A stretch of DNA of 64,000 nt from Paracoccus tibetensis (GCF_900102505.1 NZ_FMVT01000009.1:1-64000); one strand, 5' to 3'; positions 26,492 through 37,148 are shown, counted from the first letter of the stretch. Numbers and translations are program-made. The notes: generated by a model from the letters alone, not told the origin.

Positions 26492-27460
26492 TCAGAGCCG
26501 CGCCATCTCGGCTTTTGCAGACACATATTCGGCGGCGAGCCGCTCGACGCGCGTGGCGGCGGGCACGACGTCATGGACCGCGCCGATCCCCTGCCCGGCG
26601 CCCCAGATCTGGCTCCAGGCCTTCGCCTTCGAGGCATCCTCGGCGAAGTTCATCGTCTCGGCATCGGCCGCGCCCAGCCTGTCGGGATCGAGCCCCGCGC
26701 GGCGGATCGAAGGGGCGAGGTAATTCCCCGAGACGCCGGTAAACAGGGACGAGGTGACGATGTCCATCGCGCCGGCATCGCAGATCATCTGCTTGTACTC
26801 GGCCTGCGCGTTGGCCTCCTCGGTCGCGATGAAGGGGCTGCCGATATAGGCGAGATCCGCCCCCATCACCTGCGCCGCCAGCACCGCGCGGCCGGTCGCG
26901 ATGCTGCCCGACAGCAGCAGCGGGCCATCCCACCACTCGCGGATTTCCTGGACCAGGGCGAAGGGCGATTGCGGCCCGGCATGGCCGCCCGCGCCGGCGG
27001 CGACCGCGATCAGCCCGTCCGCGCCCTTCTCGATGGCCTTGCGGGCAAAGACGTTGTTGATGACGTCGTGCAGCGCGATGCCGCCGCAGTCATGGGCGGC
27101 CTCGTTCACCTCGACCCGCGCGCCGAGCGAGGTGATCCAGATCGGCACCTTGTGGCGGTGGCAGATCTCGATGTCCCGCTCGAGCCGGGCGTTGCTGCGA
27201 TGGACGATCTGGTTGACCGCGAAGGGCGCGGCAGGCCGGTCGGGGTTCGCCTGGTTGTGGCGGTCCAGCTCCTCGGTGATGCGGGTCAGCCAGGCCTCCA
27301 GAAGGGGCGGCTCGCCCGGCTTCTCGCGCGCGTTCAGGGCGGGGAAGCTGCCGACGATTCCGGCCTTGCACTGCGCGATGACCAGCTCGGGCCCCGAGAC
27401 GATGAACATCGGCGAGGCGACGACGGGGATGCGCAGGCCCTGCAGGATTGGTGGCAGCAT
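26492..27460 (-). CDS. Nitronate monooxygenase / 2-nitropropane dioxygenase-like flavoprotein
   Basis: The 322-residue protein has the TIM-barrel NPD start LRIPVVASPMFIVSGPELVIAQCKAGIVGSFPALN, an AVNQIVHRSNARLERDI stretch, a GAGGHAGPQSPFAL phosphate-binding loop and LSGSIATGRAVLAAQVMGADLAYIGSPF, all typical of FMN-dependent nitronate monooxygenases. The start is ATG at 27458-27460, the usual distance from the first strand. A longer open frame upstream crosses the divergent hydrolase gene and was rejected. Physiological substrate unknown. Confidence 0.92.
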   Translation of the reverse strand: MLPPILQGLRIPVVASPMFIVSGPELVIAQCKAGIVGSFPALNAREKPGEPPLLEAWLTRITEELDRHNQANPDRPAAPFAVNQIVHRSNARLERDIEICHRHKVPIWITSLGARVEVNEAAHDCGGIALHDVINNVFARKAIEKGADGLIAVAAGAGGHAGPQSPFALVQEIREWWDGPLLLSGSIATGRAVLAAQVMGADLAYIGSPFIATEEANAQAEYKQMICDAGAMDIVTSSLFTGVSGNYLAPSIRRAGLDPDRLGAADAETMNFAEDASKAKAWSQIWGAGQGIGAVHDVVPAATRVERLAAEYVSAKAEMARL

Positions 27461-27531
27461 GAGGTTCCTCCCTTGGCTGGCGGCAGTATGAAATCCGCCC
27501 TCCGCCCTCGCAATCGTGACGCGGCGGAAGC

Positions 27532-27556
27532 GGAACGCCACCATGCGCGATACGTT
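27532..27556 (+). promoter_or_regulatory. ECF-sigma-type promoter (GGAAC-N16-CGTT) before the alpha/beta hydrolase
   Basis: GGAAC at 27532-27536 and CGTT at 27553-27556 are separated by exactly 16 bases. This is the consensus used by EcfG general-stress sigma factors and some other ECF sigmas in alphaproteobacteria. The start codon is 33 bases downstream. Whether this organism has EcfG cannot be seen here. Confidence 0.5.
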
Positions 27557-27589
27557 CTGTCGCCATATCTTGGCGCGAAAGGTAGTTTC

Positions 27590-28399
27590 ATGAGCACGGA
27601 CGTTAATCTGTTTGTCGAAGATTCCGGCGGCTCGGGCCGGCCGGTCATCCTGATCCACGGCTGGCCGCTCTCGGCCGAGGCCTGGCAGCACCAGTTCGGC
27701 GCCATTGCGGCATCCGGCCACCGGGCGATCGCCTATGACCGGCGCGGCTTCGGGCGCTCGGACAAGCCTGACACGGGCTATGACTACGACCGGCTTGCCG
27801 CCGATCTCAACCAGCTGATCGAGCATCACGACCTGCGGGACGTGACGCTGGTCGGCTTCTCGATGGGCGGGGGCGAGGTCGCGCGCTATGTCGGCAATCA
27901 CGGCCAGGAGCGGCTGCGCTCGGTCGTCTTCGCCTCGGCCGTGCCGCCCTTCATGATGCAGGGTCCAGGCAACCCCGACGGGCCGCTGACCAAGGACAAG
28001 GCGGACGAGATGGAGGCCGCGGTCAAGGCGGACCGCGACGCCTTCTTCAAGCAGTTCACCCGTGACTTCTTCAGCGCCAACGGCGAGCTGAAGGTTTCGG
28101 AGGACGAGCGGCAGAAGGCGATCGCGCTCTGCCGCCAGTCCGACCAGACGGCGCTGCTGGAGTGCATGGCGGCCTTCGGCACCACCGATTTCCGCGACGA
28201 TCTGCAGAAGATCACCGTTCCGACGCTGGTCATTCACGGCGATGCCGACGGGATCGTGCCGCTCGAGGGCTCGGGCGCGCGGACCCACCGGATGGTGCCG
28301 GGCAGCGAGATGGTGGTGATCCCGGGTGGCCCGCATGGCGTCAATGTCAGCCACGCGGCCGAGTTCAACCGCGCGCTGCTGGACTTCCTGGCGCGCTAG
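27590..28399 (+). CDS. Alpha/beta hydrolase, non-heme haloperoxidase-like
   Basis: The 269-residue protein has HGWPLSAEAWQ (oxyanion region), AYDRRGFGRSDKP, the nucleophile elbow GFSMGGGEVARYV with Ser91, LVIHGDADGIVPLEG with the acid, and GGPHGVNVSHAAEFN with the His. The pattern is that of the cofactor-free chloroperoxidase/esterase group. Natural substrate unknown. Start ATG 27590; upstream in-frame sequence overlaps the divergent gene. An ECF-type promoter lies directly upstream, so stress induction is plausible. Confidence 0.92.
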   Translation: MSTDVNLFVEDSGGSGRPVILIHGWPLSAEAWQHQFGAIAASGHRAIAYDRRGFGRSDKPDTGYDYDRLAADLNQLIEHHDLRDVTLVGFSMGGGEVARYVGNHGQERLRSVVFASAVPPFMMQGPGNPDGPLTKDKADEMEAAVKADRDAFFKQFTRDFFSANGELKVSEDERQKAIALCRQSDQTALLECMAAFGTTDFRDDLQKITVPTLVIHGDADGIVPLEGSGARTHRMVPGSEMVVIPGGPHGVNVSHAAEFNRALLDFLAR

Positions 28400-28410
28400 G
28401 GCGGCAAGAC

Positions 28411-28440
28411 GAAGGCCCCGGGTCGCTCCGGGGCCTTCCT
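28411..28440. terminator. Rho-independent terminator between convergent hydrolase gene and clpB
   Basis: GAAGGCCCCGG (28411-28421) and CCGGGGCCTTC (28428-28438) form an 11-bp perfect stem around a GTCGCT loop. The symmetric A/T-containing ends suit termination in both directions. Confidence 0.88.
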
Positions 28441-28444
28441 GATG

Positions 28445-31078
<2,634 letters not shown>

Positions 31079-31154
31079 CGGTCATCTCCTTTGGTTAGCC
31101 CCCGTGTCGCCGGCGCCCTGATGCGGCACGCCCCGGTCCGGGTCTTCCCTGATG

Positions 31155-31182
31155 AAATAGGGAGCGGCAGGCGCCTTTCAAG
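31155..31182 (-). promoter_or_regulatory. RpoH (sigma-32) heat-shock promoter of clpB
   Basis: Read on the minus strand, CTTG (31182-31179) is followed after exactly 17 bases by CCTATTT (31161-31155). This fits the Rhodobacter sphaeroides RpoH consensus CTTG-N17/18-CYTATNT. It lies 76 bases before the clpB start codon, a typical heat-shock target. Confidence 0.82.
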
Positions 31183-31233
31183 CGGCGTCCGACCATGCCA
31201 TAAGACCGCGATTTCCGCGGCATGGGGTGCGTG

Positions 31234-31917
31234 ATGGACGAGAGGCTGATCGTGGCGCTGGACGTGCCGAATGCCGTGGCGGGGCTAGATCTGGCGGGCC
31301 GCATCGGCGACGCGGCGGGTTTCTACAAGATCGGCCTCGGGATGCTGACCGGCGGCGGGCTGGCCCTGGCGCGCGAGCTGAAGGACGAGCATGGCAAGCG
31401 CATCTTCCTGGACATGAAGCTCTTCGACATCGGTGCCACGGTCGAGGCGGCGGTGCGGGGCCTGGCGCAGTTCGACCTCGACTTCCTGACCGTCCATGGC
31501 GATCCGCATGTGATCCGTGCCGCCAGGGAGGGCGCGGCGGGCAGCAGCCTCAAGATCCTCGGCGTGACGATCCTGACCTCGCTCGAGCGCGCGGACCTCG
31601 ATGCCGGGATGATCCGGCCCGGCGATCTGCACGAGATCACGGTCGAGCGCGCCGCCCGTGCCTTCGAGGCCGGGGCCGACGGCATCATCTGCTCGCCGCG
31701 CGAGGCGGCCGCGATCCGCGCGCTGCCGGGGGCGGGGCTGATCGTGACGCCGGGGGTGCGGCCCGCGGGCGCGGCGCTTGGCGATCAGAAGCGGGTCGAG
31801 ACGCCAGCCGCGGCCATTGCCGCCGGGGCCGATCACATCGTGGTCGGCCGGCCGATCTGGCAGGCCGCCGATCCACGCGCGGCCGCGCAGGCGGTCCTTT
31901 CCGAGCTGGCGGGCTAG
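31234..31917 (+). CDS. pyrF: Orotidine 5'-phosphate decarboxylase
   Basis: The 227-residue TIM-barrel enzyme makes UMP from OMP, the last step of pyrimidine synthesis. The start is LIVALDVPNAVAGLDLAG, the catalytic Asp-Lys-Asp cluster is in IFLDMKLFDIGATVEAAV, and the phosphate loop VTPGVRPAGAALGDQKRVETP leads into AGADHIVVGRPIW. I chose ATG 31234 (MDERLIV); GTG 31231 and ATG 31222 are in frame just upstream. Its stop overlaps the convergent Nudix gene by 4 bases at a shared CTAG. Confidence 0.96.
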   Translation: MDERLIVALDVPNAVAGLDLAGRIGDAAGFYKIGLGMLTGGGLALARELKDEHGKRIFLDMKLFDIGATVEAAVRGLAQFDLDFLTVHGDPHVIRAAREGAAGSSLKILGVTILTSLERADLDAGMIRPGDLHEITVERAARAFEAGADGIICSPREAAAIRALPGAGLIVTPGVRPAGAALGDQKRVETPAAAIAAGADHIVVGRPIWQAADPRAAAQAVLSELAG

Positions 31918-32372
31918 ATCACCGCAGCGATCCAGCGCTGGAAATGCGGGATGGCGCGCGGATGGGCGAGATACGCGTCCACGGGCATCATGCGCCAGTC
32001 CTGCCCCTCGCTGCCGAAGCGGATGGCGGCGATCTCGGCCGCCGTCAGCGCGCCGCTGAAGAGCCAGGACACCCGCCCCGGCGCCGCCCCCGAGGGGAAG
32101 GGCCGCCCCGCAAGACGCGCCGCCGGCAGGTCCAGCCCGAACTCCTCGGCCAGCTCGCGCCGGGCGCAGTCCACCGGCGCTTCGGTGCCCTCGCGCCCGC
32201 CGCCGGGCAAGTCCCAATGCGCCGGAAAGGGCAGCCAGGCAAAACCGTCGCGCAGATAGGTCAGCAGCCGCCCCTCGTGCCGCAGCAGGAGCTTCGCGCC
32301 GCCAAATGCCGCTTCTCCGTTGCCCAAATACCCATCGGCGCTGCCGCCGCGCGGCCTAGTCGTTGATGTCAC
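31914..32372 (-). CDS. Nudix hydrolase
   Basis: The 152-residue protein carries a Nudix box (GGGREGTEAPVDCARRELAEEFGL, about residues 57-80) within a HWDLPGGG context, so it hydrolyses a nucleoside diphosphate linked to some group; the substrate is not evident. The start appears to be GTG at 32372, overlapping the NfeD gene by 17 bases; a TTG 15 codons later is an alternative. It probably belongs to the leftward SPFH-NfeD transcript. Confidence 0.85.
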   Translation of the reverse strand: MTSTTRPRGGSADGYLGNGEAAFGGAKLLLRHEGRLLTYLRDGFAWLPFPAHWDLPGGGREGTEAPVDCARRELAEEFGLDLPAARLAGRPFPSGAAPGRVSWLFSGALTAAEIAAIRFGSEGQDWRMMPVDAYLAHPRAIPHFQRWIAAVI

Positions 32373-32628
32373 GCGTCCAGATCTTCTTCTCGCCCGCGCT
32401 GCGCGGGCCGGCGATGCGGCGCAGCGCGAACCAGATCACCGCCGACATGACCGCCGTCACGACCAGCGTGACCGGCAGCGAGGCCGTCCAGACGCCGGTG
32501 ATCAGCAGCACCGCCATGATGCCCACGGCTCCGGCCAGGCCCATGAAGATCCAGCCCGGCAGCAGCAGCTCGATCGTGGCGATGACCAGCGCGGCGACCA
32601 GCCACAGCCAGCCGTTCAGCGCGCTCAC
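32356..32628 (-). CDS. Short NfeD-family membrane protein
   Basis: The 90-residue protein has two to three closely spaced membrane helices (about residues 5-25, 28-45, 48-68) and a basic, Trp-containing tail (LRRIAGPRSAGEKKIWTRD). This is the short NfeD form that accompanies SPFH/stomatin-type genes. It overlaps the SPFH gene by 4 bases and likely forms a membrane complex with its product. Confidence 0.85.
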   Translation of the reverse strand: MSALNGWLWLVAALVIATIELLLPGWIFMGLAGAVGIMAVLLITGVWTASLPVTLVVTAVMSAVIWFALRRIAGPRSAGEKKIWTRDIND

Positions 32629-33536
32629 GCGCCCCTCCCGGTCGCGCGGCCCTTCAGCATGCCGAAGGCGTCGCTGAAGGCTTCCAGCGCCGAGGCGGGC
32701 AGGATCACCGTCTGCTTGCCCGCGCCCGAGGCTACCTGCGACAGCGCCTCGACCTGGCGCAGCGCCAGCTGGTACTGGGCCGCCTCCAGCCCGCCCTTCT
32801 CGATGGCGCGGGCGATGGCCTCGGTGGCGAAGGCCTCGGCCTCGGCCATGACGCGCTTGGCCTTGGCGTTCTGCTCGGCCGCGTACAGCTCGCCGTCGGC
32901 GGCCAGCTCGACCGCGCGCCGCTTGCCCTCGGCCTCGGTCACCAGCGCCCGGCGCGCCCGTTCGGCATTCAGCTGCTGCAGCATGGCGGCGCGCGTGGCG
33001 GCGTCCAGGTTCACGTCGAGGATCTCGGCCCGCGTCACCTCGATGCCCCAGTCATCCACGATGTTGGCCAGCGATTCCTTCACTCGCTCGATCAGCGGGG
33101 CGCGGTTCGACTGGACCTGGTCCAGCTCCAGCGAGCCGATCTCGGAGCGGACGATGCCGGCGACGGTGGTGGCGATGGCCGCGTCGATGTCCCGGATGCG
33201 GTAGACGGTCTTCTCCGGCTCGATGATGCGGTAGAAGACGCTGGTCTCGACCTGCACCAGCACGTTGTCGGCGGTGATCGCGTCCTGGCTGGAGGTGGGC
33301 AGCTGCCGCTCGAGGATCGAGATGCGGTGCGCCACGCGGTCGAGGAAGGGCACGATGAAGTTGATCCCCGGCCCCAGAACCGAATGCAGGCGGCCGAAGC
33401 GCTCGACCACGTATTTCTCGGATTGCGGGACGATCCGGACGGCAGAGCTGACCGCCAGGAAGATCACGACCGCAAGGATGATCAGGGCGATATTGCTGCC
33501 GATCAGGTCCGTGAAGTCTGTCAGGGCCGGGTCCAT
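32625..33536 (-). CDS. SPFH/Band 7 membrane protein (stomatin/QmcA-like)
   Basis: The 303-residue protein has an N-terminal membrane helix (about residues 14-33), then the SPFH domain (VRIVPQSEKYVVERFGR, GPGINFIVPFLDRVAHRISILERQ, VQVETSVFYRI) and a long Ala/Glu-rich helix (about 190-265) typical of oligomerising stomatins. QmcA/YbbK-type proteins form large membrane rings and influence membrane proteases. The NfeD partner directly follows. Confidence 0.92.
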   Translation of the reverse strand: MDPALTDFTDLIGSNIALIILAVVIFLAVSSAVRIVPQSEKYVVERFGRLHSVLGPGINFIVPFLDRVAHRISILERQLPTSSQDAITADNVLVQVETSVFYRIIEPEKTVYRIRDIDAAIATTVAGIVRSEIGSLELDQVQSNRAPLIERVKESLANIVDDWGIEVTRAEILDVNLDAATRAAMLQQLNAERARRALVTEAEGKRRAVELAADGELYAAEQNAKAKRVMAEAEAFATEAIARAIEKGGLEAAQYQLALRQVEALSQVASGAGKQTVILPASALEAFSDAFGMLKGRATGRGA

Positions 33537-33557
33537 CGCGTTCTCCTGTTGCAGTCC

Positions 33558-34442
33558 CTATTCGGCGGCGATCCGGTCGGCCTTGCCCTGGTCCAGCACC
33601 GCCAGCTTGCCGATCACCCGAGACAGGCGGGCGGCGAAGATGTCGAAATCGGGGCGCGGCGTTATGCTGCGCTCGTCCATGTAAAGCGAACGGTCGATCT
33701 CGAGTTGCACGACATGGACATTTTGTCCCGGCCGGCCATAGGCCGAGCAGATATAGGCGCCCGAGAAGGGCGAGTTGCGGCGGATGCGCCAGCCTTCGTC
33801 CTCGACAGCCTCGGTGACGGCATCCGACAGCCAGGCCGCGGCGGACAGGCCGTGGCGGTTGCCCAGCACCATGTCCGGGCGCGGCCCCTGCAGATGGGAC
33901 AGCGCGTCATGCGGCATCGAGTGCATGTCTATCAGCACCGCGCGGCCGAATCGGGCCCGCGCCTCGGCGATCAGCGCCGCCAGCGCCTGGTGGTAGGGCC
34001 GCCAGCAGGTCTCGATCCGGTGCTCGGCCTCGGCGCGTTCGATCATGCGCTCGTGGATGACGCGGCCTTGCGAGACGACGCGCGGGATGACCCCGAGGCC
34101 GGCCAGCGTGCGCTGGTTCAGCGGATGACGCGGCGTGCCGCGCACGACCATCGGGTCGATCTCGTCCGCGCCGCGGTTCAGGTCGACGATGCAGCGCGGC
34201 ACATGGGCGCTCAGCGCGACCGCGCCGAAATCCGGGGCCGCCGCGATCATCTGGTCCACGAAGGCGTCCTCGGACGAGCGCAGCACCTCCATCGGCAGGC
34301 GCGTGGTCCGCAGGAACCAGTCGGGATAGCAGCGGCCGGAATGGGGGGATGCGAAGATCACCCCCGCGTGCCAGGCCGCGGGGCGGATCACCGAATAGGG
34401 CAGGTCGTTCTGGGACAAGGGCAGACCCCGGCGGACAGGCAT
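33558..34442 (-). CDS. N-formylglutamate amidohydrolase family protein
   Basis: The product (294 residues) contains FASPHSGRCYPDWFLR, CIVDLNRGADEIDP, RAVLIDMHSMPHDA and VQLEIDRSLYMDER, the metal-site and catalytic stretches of the FGase (HutG-like) family. Such enzymes deformylate N-formylglutamate in histidine breakdown, but many family members have other substrates and no hut gene is seen here. The start is taken at ATG 34442, with AAGG upstream; a GTG at 34514 would add 24 residues. Confidence 0.87.
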   Translation of the reverse strand: MPVRRGLPLSQNDLPYSVIRPAAWHAGVIFASPHSGRCYPDWFLRTTRLPMEVLRSSEDAFVDQMIAAAPDFGAVALSAHVPRCIVDLNRGADEIDPMVVRGTPRHPLNQRTLAGLGVIPRVVSQGRVIHERMIERAEAEHRIETCWRPYHQALAALIAEARARFGRAVLIDMHSMPHDALSHLQGPRPDMVLGNRHGLSAAAWLSDAVTEAVEDEGWRIRRNSPFSGAYICSAYGRPGQNVHVVQLEIDRSLYMDERSITPRPDFDIFAARLSRVIGKLAVLDQGKADRIAAE

Positions 34443-34569
34443 GAAAACCTTATAGACCGGAAAAACATCCTGCCGATAGGCCTTGAAACCCCCGGAGGGC
34501 GTCTGTATAGACACGCGGACCGAGGCGCTGAAGGACTGCCTGCAAGGCAGGGAATAGGCACCGAGGAAC

Positions 34570-34644
34570 GGGCGGTTAGCTCAGCGGTAGAGCACTACGT
34601 TGACATCGTAGTGGCCACTGGTTCGATCCCAGTACCGCCCACCA
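34570..34644 (+). tRNA. tRNA-Val (anticodon GAC)
   Basis: A complete cloverleaf is visible. The acceptor stem is GGGCGGT/ACCGCCC with encoded CCA (34642-34644), the D arm is AGCTCAGCGGTAGAGC, and the anticodon loop TTGACAT sits in an ACTACG/CGTAGT stem, giving anticodon GAC (valine). The T arm contains GGTTCGATCCC. It lies just upstream of rpmJ. Confidence 0.97.
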
Positions 34645-34654
34645 TTCTTTCGCC

Positions 34655-34687
34655 GCCCCCGGCCATCGTCGGGGGCATTTCGTTTTC
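34655..34687 (+). terminator. Rho-independent terminator after tRNA-Val
   Basis: GCCCCCG and CGGGGGC pair around an 8-base loop (34655-34676), followed by ATTTCGTTTT. It begins 11 bases after the tRNA. Confidence 0.75.
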
Positions 34688-34725
34688 CTGGCGGCTGCGA
34701 TGCGCCGCGATGATGGAGAAGACCG

Positions 34726-34851
34726 ATGAAGGTTCGCAACTCGCTCCGCTCGCTCAAGAGCCGGCACCGCGACTGCCAGGTCGTGCGCCGCAAGGGCCGT
34801 ATCTATGTGATCAACAAGACCAACCGCCGCTTCAAAGCCCGCCAGGGCTGA
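34726..34851 (+). CDS. rpmJ: 50S ribosomal protein L36
   Basis: A 41-residue basic protein ([18 protein letters not shown]...[13 protein letters not shown]) matches bacterial L36. It has a single Cys instead of the zinc-binding Cys/His set, as in the longer alphaproteobacterial form. A GGAGAAGACC ribosome site precedes the ATG. It stands alone between the tRNA terminator and its own terminator. Confidence 0.96.
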   Translation: MKVRNSLRSLKSRHRDCQVVRRKGRIYVINKTNRRFKARQG

Positions 34852-34875
34852 GACGGACCCGTCTTGCACGACAGG

Positions 34876-34902
34876 AAAACCCGCCCGCGAGGCGGGTTTT
34901 TT
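34876..34902 (+). terminator. Rho-independent terminator after rpmJ
   Basis: AAAACCCGCC (34876-34885) and GGCGGGTTTT (34891-34900) pair around CGCGA, and the T run extends to six. A strong terminator 25 bases after the rpmJ stop. Confidence 0.93.
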
Positions 34903-34920
34903 CATGCCCGGACGCGGTCG

Positions 34921-34935
34921 TTAAGCTTCTCTTAA
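34921..34935. promoter_or_regulatory. Perfect CtrA-type box (TTAA-N7-TTAA) upstream of the RTX gene
   Basis: TTAA at 34921-34924 and 34932-34935 are separated by GCTTCTC. This is the full CtrA consensus spacing. It lies 81 bases before the start of the RTX-repeat gene and directly after the rpmJ terminator, so it can only serve that gene. AT-rich TATTA follows at once. Confidence 0.7.
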
Positions 34936-35016
34936 TATTACCCTGCGGTTGAGTGGATTTCGGGCTATGGTGGCCGCGTCGGCGCAGGGCCGGCTGCTAG
35001 GGAATCGGGGATCGCA

Positions 35017-35970
35017 ATGCTGGTGATCGGGGGGGTGCTGGGGCTGCTGATGACCTGCCTTGCGCTGGACGCCTTCGCCACGTCCGACGACATGGAGCCC
35101 GAGCCCGGCGACGGCGAGGCCCTGCCCGAGGAGGGCGAGCTCGATCTGCCCCGCGACATGCCCGATCCCGAGAGCCTCGGCGCTGAAGGCGCCGTCGGCG
35201 CCGCGCCGGACGAGGGGGGCGACTGCATCGAGGTCGTGCAGGGCGAGTCGGGCGAGATCGTCATGGGCACGCCGGGCGACGACGAGATCCGCGGCAGCGA
35301 CGGGCATGACGATCTGCGCGGCGGTCTGGGCGACGACACGATCCATGCCGGCGCGGGGGATGACTGGGTCCAGGGCGACGGCGCCTATGGGGCTGGTGGC
35401 GACGACGTCATCTACGGCGAGGCGGGCAACGACCTGCTTTGCGGGCAGGGCGGCAACGACCTCATCCATGGCGGCGAGGGCGACGACACGCTGCTGGGCG
35501 GCGAGGGGAACGACACGCTCTTCGGCGGGTCGGGCAACGACTGGCTCTCGGGCCATGACGGCGACGACGTGCTGGTCTCGACAGAAGGCTCGGACGACCT
35601 GGACGGCGGGCGCGGCAACGACGTGCTCATCGGCCATGACGGGCCCGAGACGGTGTGGATGAACGGCGGCGAGGGCGACGACACGCTGATGCCGGGCGCC
35701 CACGACTTCGCGACTGGCGGGCCGGGGGCCGACGCCTTCATCCTGCGTCCGGTGGCGGCGGGCTTTCCGACCATCTCGGACTTCGACGCGGCCGAGGATG
35801 AGATCCGCCTGCATCTGCCCGAGGAGATCGCGCATGACGCGCAGCTCGACCTGCGGCAGGACGATGACGGCACCTGGCTGCTGGAGGTGAACGGCCAGAC
35901 GGTCAGCCGGCTGCTGCAACCGGGCGGCTTGCAGCTTCAGGACGTGCGGATCATCCCGATCCGTGCCTGA
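35017..35970 (+). CDS. RTX (hemolysin-type calcium-binding repeat) protein with N-terminal membrane anchor
   Basis: The 317-residue very acidic protein starts with a hydrophobic helix (MLVIGGVLGLLMTCLALDAF), then an acidic Pro-rich linker (about 25-65), then about a dozen GGxGxDxLx-type nonapeptides between residues 85 and 245 (GTPGDDEIRG, GGEGDDTLLGGEGNDTLFGG, GGSGNDWLSG). These form Ca-binding parallel beta-rolls. The C-terminal part (ADAFILRPV...ISDFDAAEDEIRL) resembles the ends of RTX adhesins and proteases. It has no catalytic domain. It may be anchored at the inner membrane or exported; location is uncertain. Expression may be under CtrA. Confidence 0.88.
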   Translation: MLVIGGVLGLLMTCLALDAFATSDDMEPEPGDGEALPEEGELDLPRDMPDPESLGAEGAVGAAPDEGGDCIEVVQGESGEIVMGTPGDDEIRGSDGHDDLRGGLGDDTIHAGAGDDWVQGDGAYGAGGDDVIYGEAGNDLLCGQGGNDLIHGGEGDDTLLGGEGNDTLFGGSGNDWLSGHDGDDVLVSTEGSDDLDGGRGNDVLIGHDGPETVWMNGGEGDDTLMPGAHDFATGGPGADAFILRPVAAGFPTISDFDAAEDEIRLHLPEEIAHDAQLDLRQDDDGTWLLEVNGQTVSRLLQPGGLQLQDVRIIPIRA

Positions 35971-36103
35971 GGGGCTTCCCTTGGCCGCGACTTTCATCTA
36001 TAGGCGCGCATCCGCAAGGGCATTGCCCGCGCGGTTTCTAGATGGCCTGTGCTGGACGACATCCCGGCCTGCGCCTTGACCCCTGATCCGAAAGGAGTGA
36101 GCG

Positions 36104-36373
36104 ATGTCGATCACTGTTGAAGAAAAAGCCCGCGTCATCAAGGAATTCGGCACCAAGGAAGGCGACACCGGCAGCCCCGAGGTGCAGGTCGCGATCCTCA
36201 GCTCGCGCATCGCGACGCTGACCGAGCATTTCAAGACGCACAAGAAGGACAACCACAGCCGCCGTGGCCTTCTGATGATGGTCGCGCAGCGCCGCAAGCT
36301 GCTGGACTATCTCAAGGCCAAGGAAGAGGCGCGCTACACCGCCCTCATCGCCAAGCTGGGCCTGCGCCGCTGA
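36104..36373 (+). CDS. rpsO: 30S ribosomal protein S15
   Basis: The 89-residue protein ([36 protein letters not shown]..., [32 protein letters not shown]) is a clear S15, an early binder of 16S rRNA central domain. An AAAGGAGTGAGCG ribosome site precedes the ATG. In most bacteria pnp follows directly; here pnp begins 3.5 kb later, after an accessory islet, and rpsO has its own strong terminator. Confidence 0.98.
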   Translation: MSITVEEKARVIKEFGTKEGDTGSPEVQVAILSSRIATLTEHFKTHKKDNHSRRGLLMMVAQRRKLLDYLKAKEEARYTALIAKLGLRR

Positions 36374-36402
36374 TCCCTCGCCGGCCGCTGGACTGATCTT
36401 CG

Positions 36403-36433
36403 GACGCCCGCAACAGCCGTTGCGGGCGTCTTG
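36403..36433 (+). terminator. Rho-independent terminator after rpsO
   Basis: GACGCCCGCAAC (36403-36414) and GTTGCGGGCGTC (36419-36430) form a perfect 12-bp stem with an AGCC loop, followed by TTG. It uncouples rpsO from sequence downstream. Confidence 0.85.
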
Positions 36434-36572
36434 CGTTGCGCGCGGCGCCTGTTGCGCCGGAGGGGCTGCGGAACAGGCTTTGGCCAGCGAATGCAGATGG
36501 GCGCGTCAGCGGCGAGTGACTGATGAAGCCGTCATGAGCGACGTACCAACGGCGTCATGGTCGAGCGGCTGT

Positions 36573-37148
36573 CTAAACGAAGGGAATGTCGTCGAGGTCG
36601 GATGCCACGCGGTCAAGTATGGCGCGATTCAAAGCGCCGGACCTGCGCAGCGCGGGATCCATCGCGATCACGAGCATCATCGCCTCTCGATTCGCGAAAG
36701 GGTTCACCAACTGAGCGCGGGCGCCGGCATAGTTCCGCGCGCCGAGGGAGTTCGGAAGGTAATGCTCCCAGAAGCCAAAGTCGTGGCAGCGCTCACGGAT
36801 GAACAGGGGCAGCGCATCGCGCCAGGCAAGATAATGGGGGTAGAGAAAGCTCTGCACCTTCTCCGGTGGCACGGCTTGTCCTGTCTTCAGTTTGTTGATG
36901 CCGAACCTGATGTCGTCCCACCGGCGTAGTGCGTCAGCGGTGCCCCAGTCATTCGCGCGGGTGAGGCCGAAGACATTTCCCCGAATGATGATGTCTCCGA
37001 TTTCCAGCGTCTTGGCGTGGCGGATCGTGTTGGTGCCACCTGCATTCACGCAATAGCCCACGCGAGCGTGAAACTGTCTGATCTCCCACTGCTTCGGCTT
37101 GGGCGCTGTTATGCGCAGATAGGGCAGATTCAGCCGAGAGGCGATCAA
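36573..37148 (-). CDS. Asparagine-synthetase-like protein, C-terminal fragment (probably broken gene)
   Basis: The 191-codon frame starts with LIASRLNLPYLRITAPKPKQWE and continues FCHARVGYC-type and GGTNTIRHAKTLEIGDIIIRGNVFGLTRANDW segments, which resemble the C-terminal half of asparagine-synthetase-like proteins. The only usable start is TTG at 37146-37148, inside the stop of the upstream frame (TTGA). The open frame actually extends further upstream (HPWLHDCDTAELIASRL), overlapping the other reading frame, which fits a frameshift inside one original gene. Third codon positions are less GC-rich than in neighbours, which suggests transfer. Confidence 0.6.
   Translation of the reverse strand: MIASRLNLPYLRITAPKPKQWEIRQFHARVGYCVNAGGTNTIRHAKTLEIGDIIIRGNVFGLTRANDWGTADALRRWDDIRFGINKLKTGQAVPPEKVQSFLYPHYLAWRDALPLFIRERCHDFGFWEHYLPNSLGARNYAGARAQLVNPFANREAMMLVIAMDPALRRSGALNRAILDRVASDLDDIPFV

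Noticed and set aside
35253..35700. DNA tandem repeat or CRISPR-like array in the RTX gene
   Set aside because: The periodicity is the 9-residue RTX protein repeat. DNA units vary and there are no conserved repeats with unique spacers.
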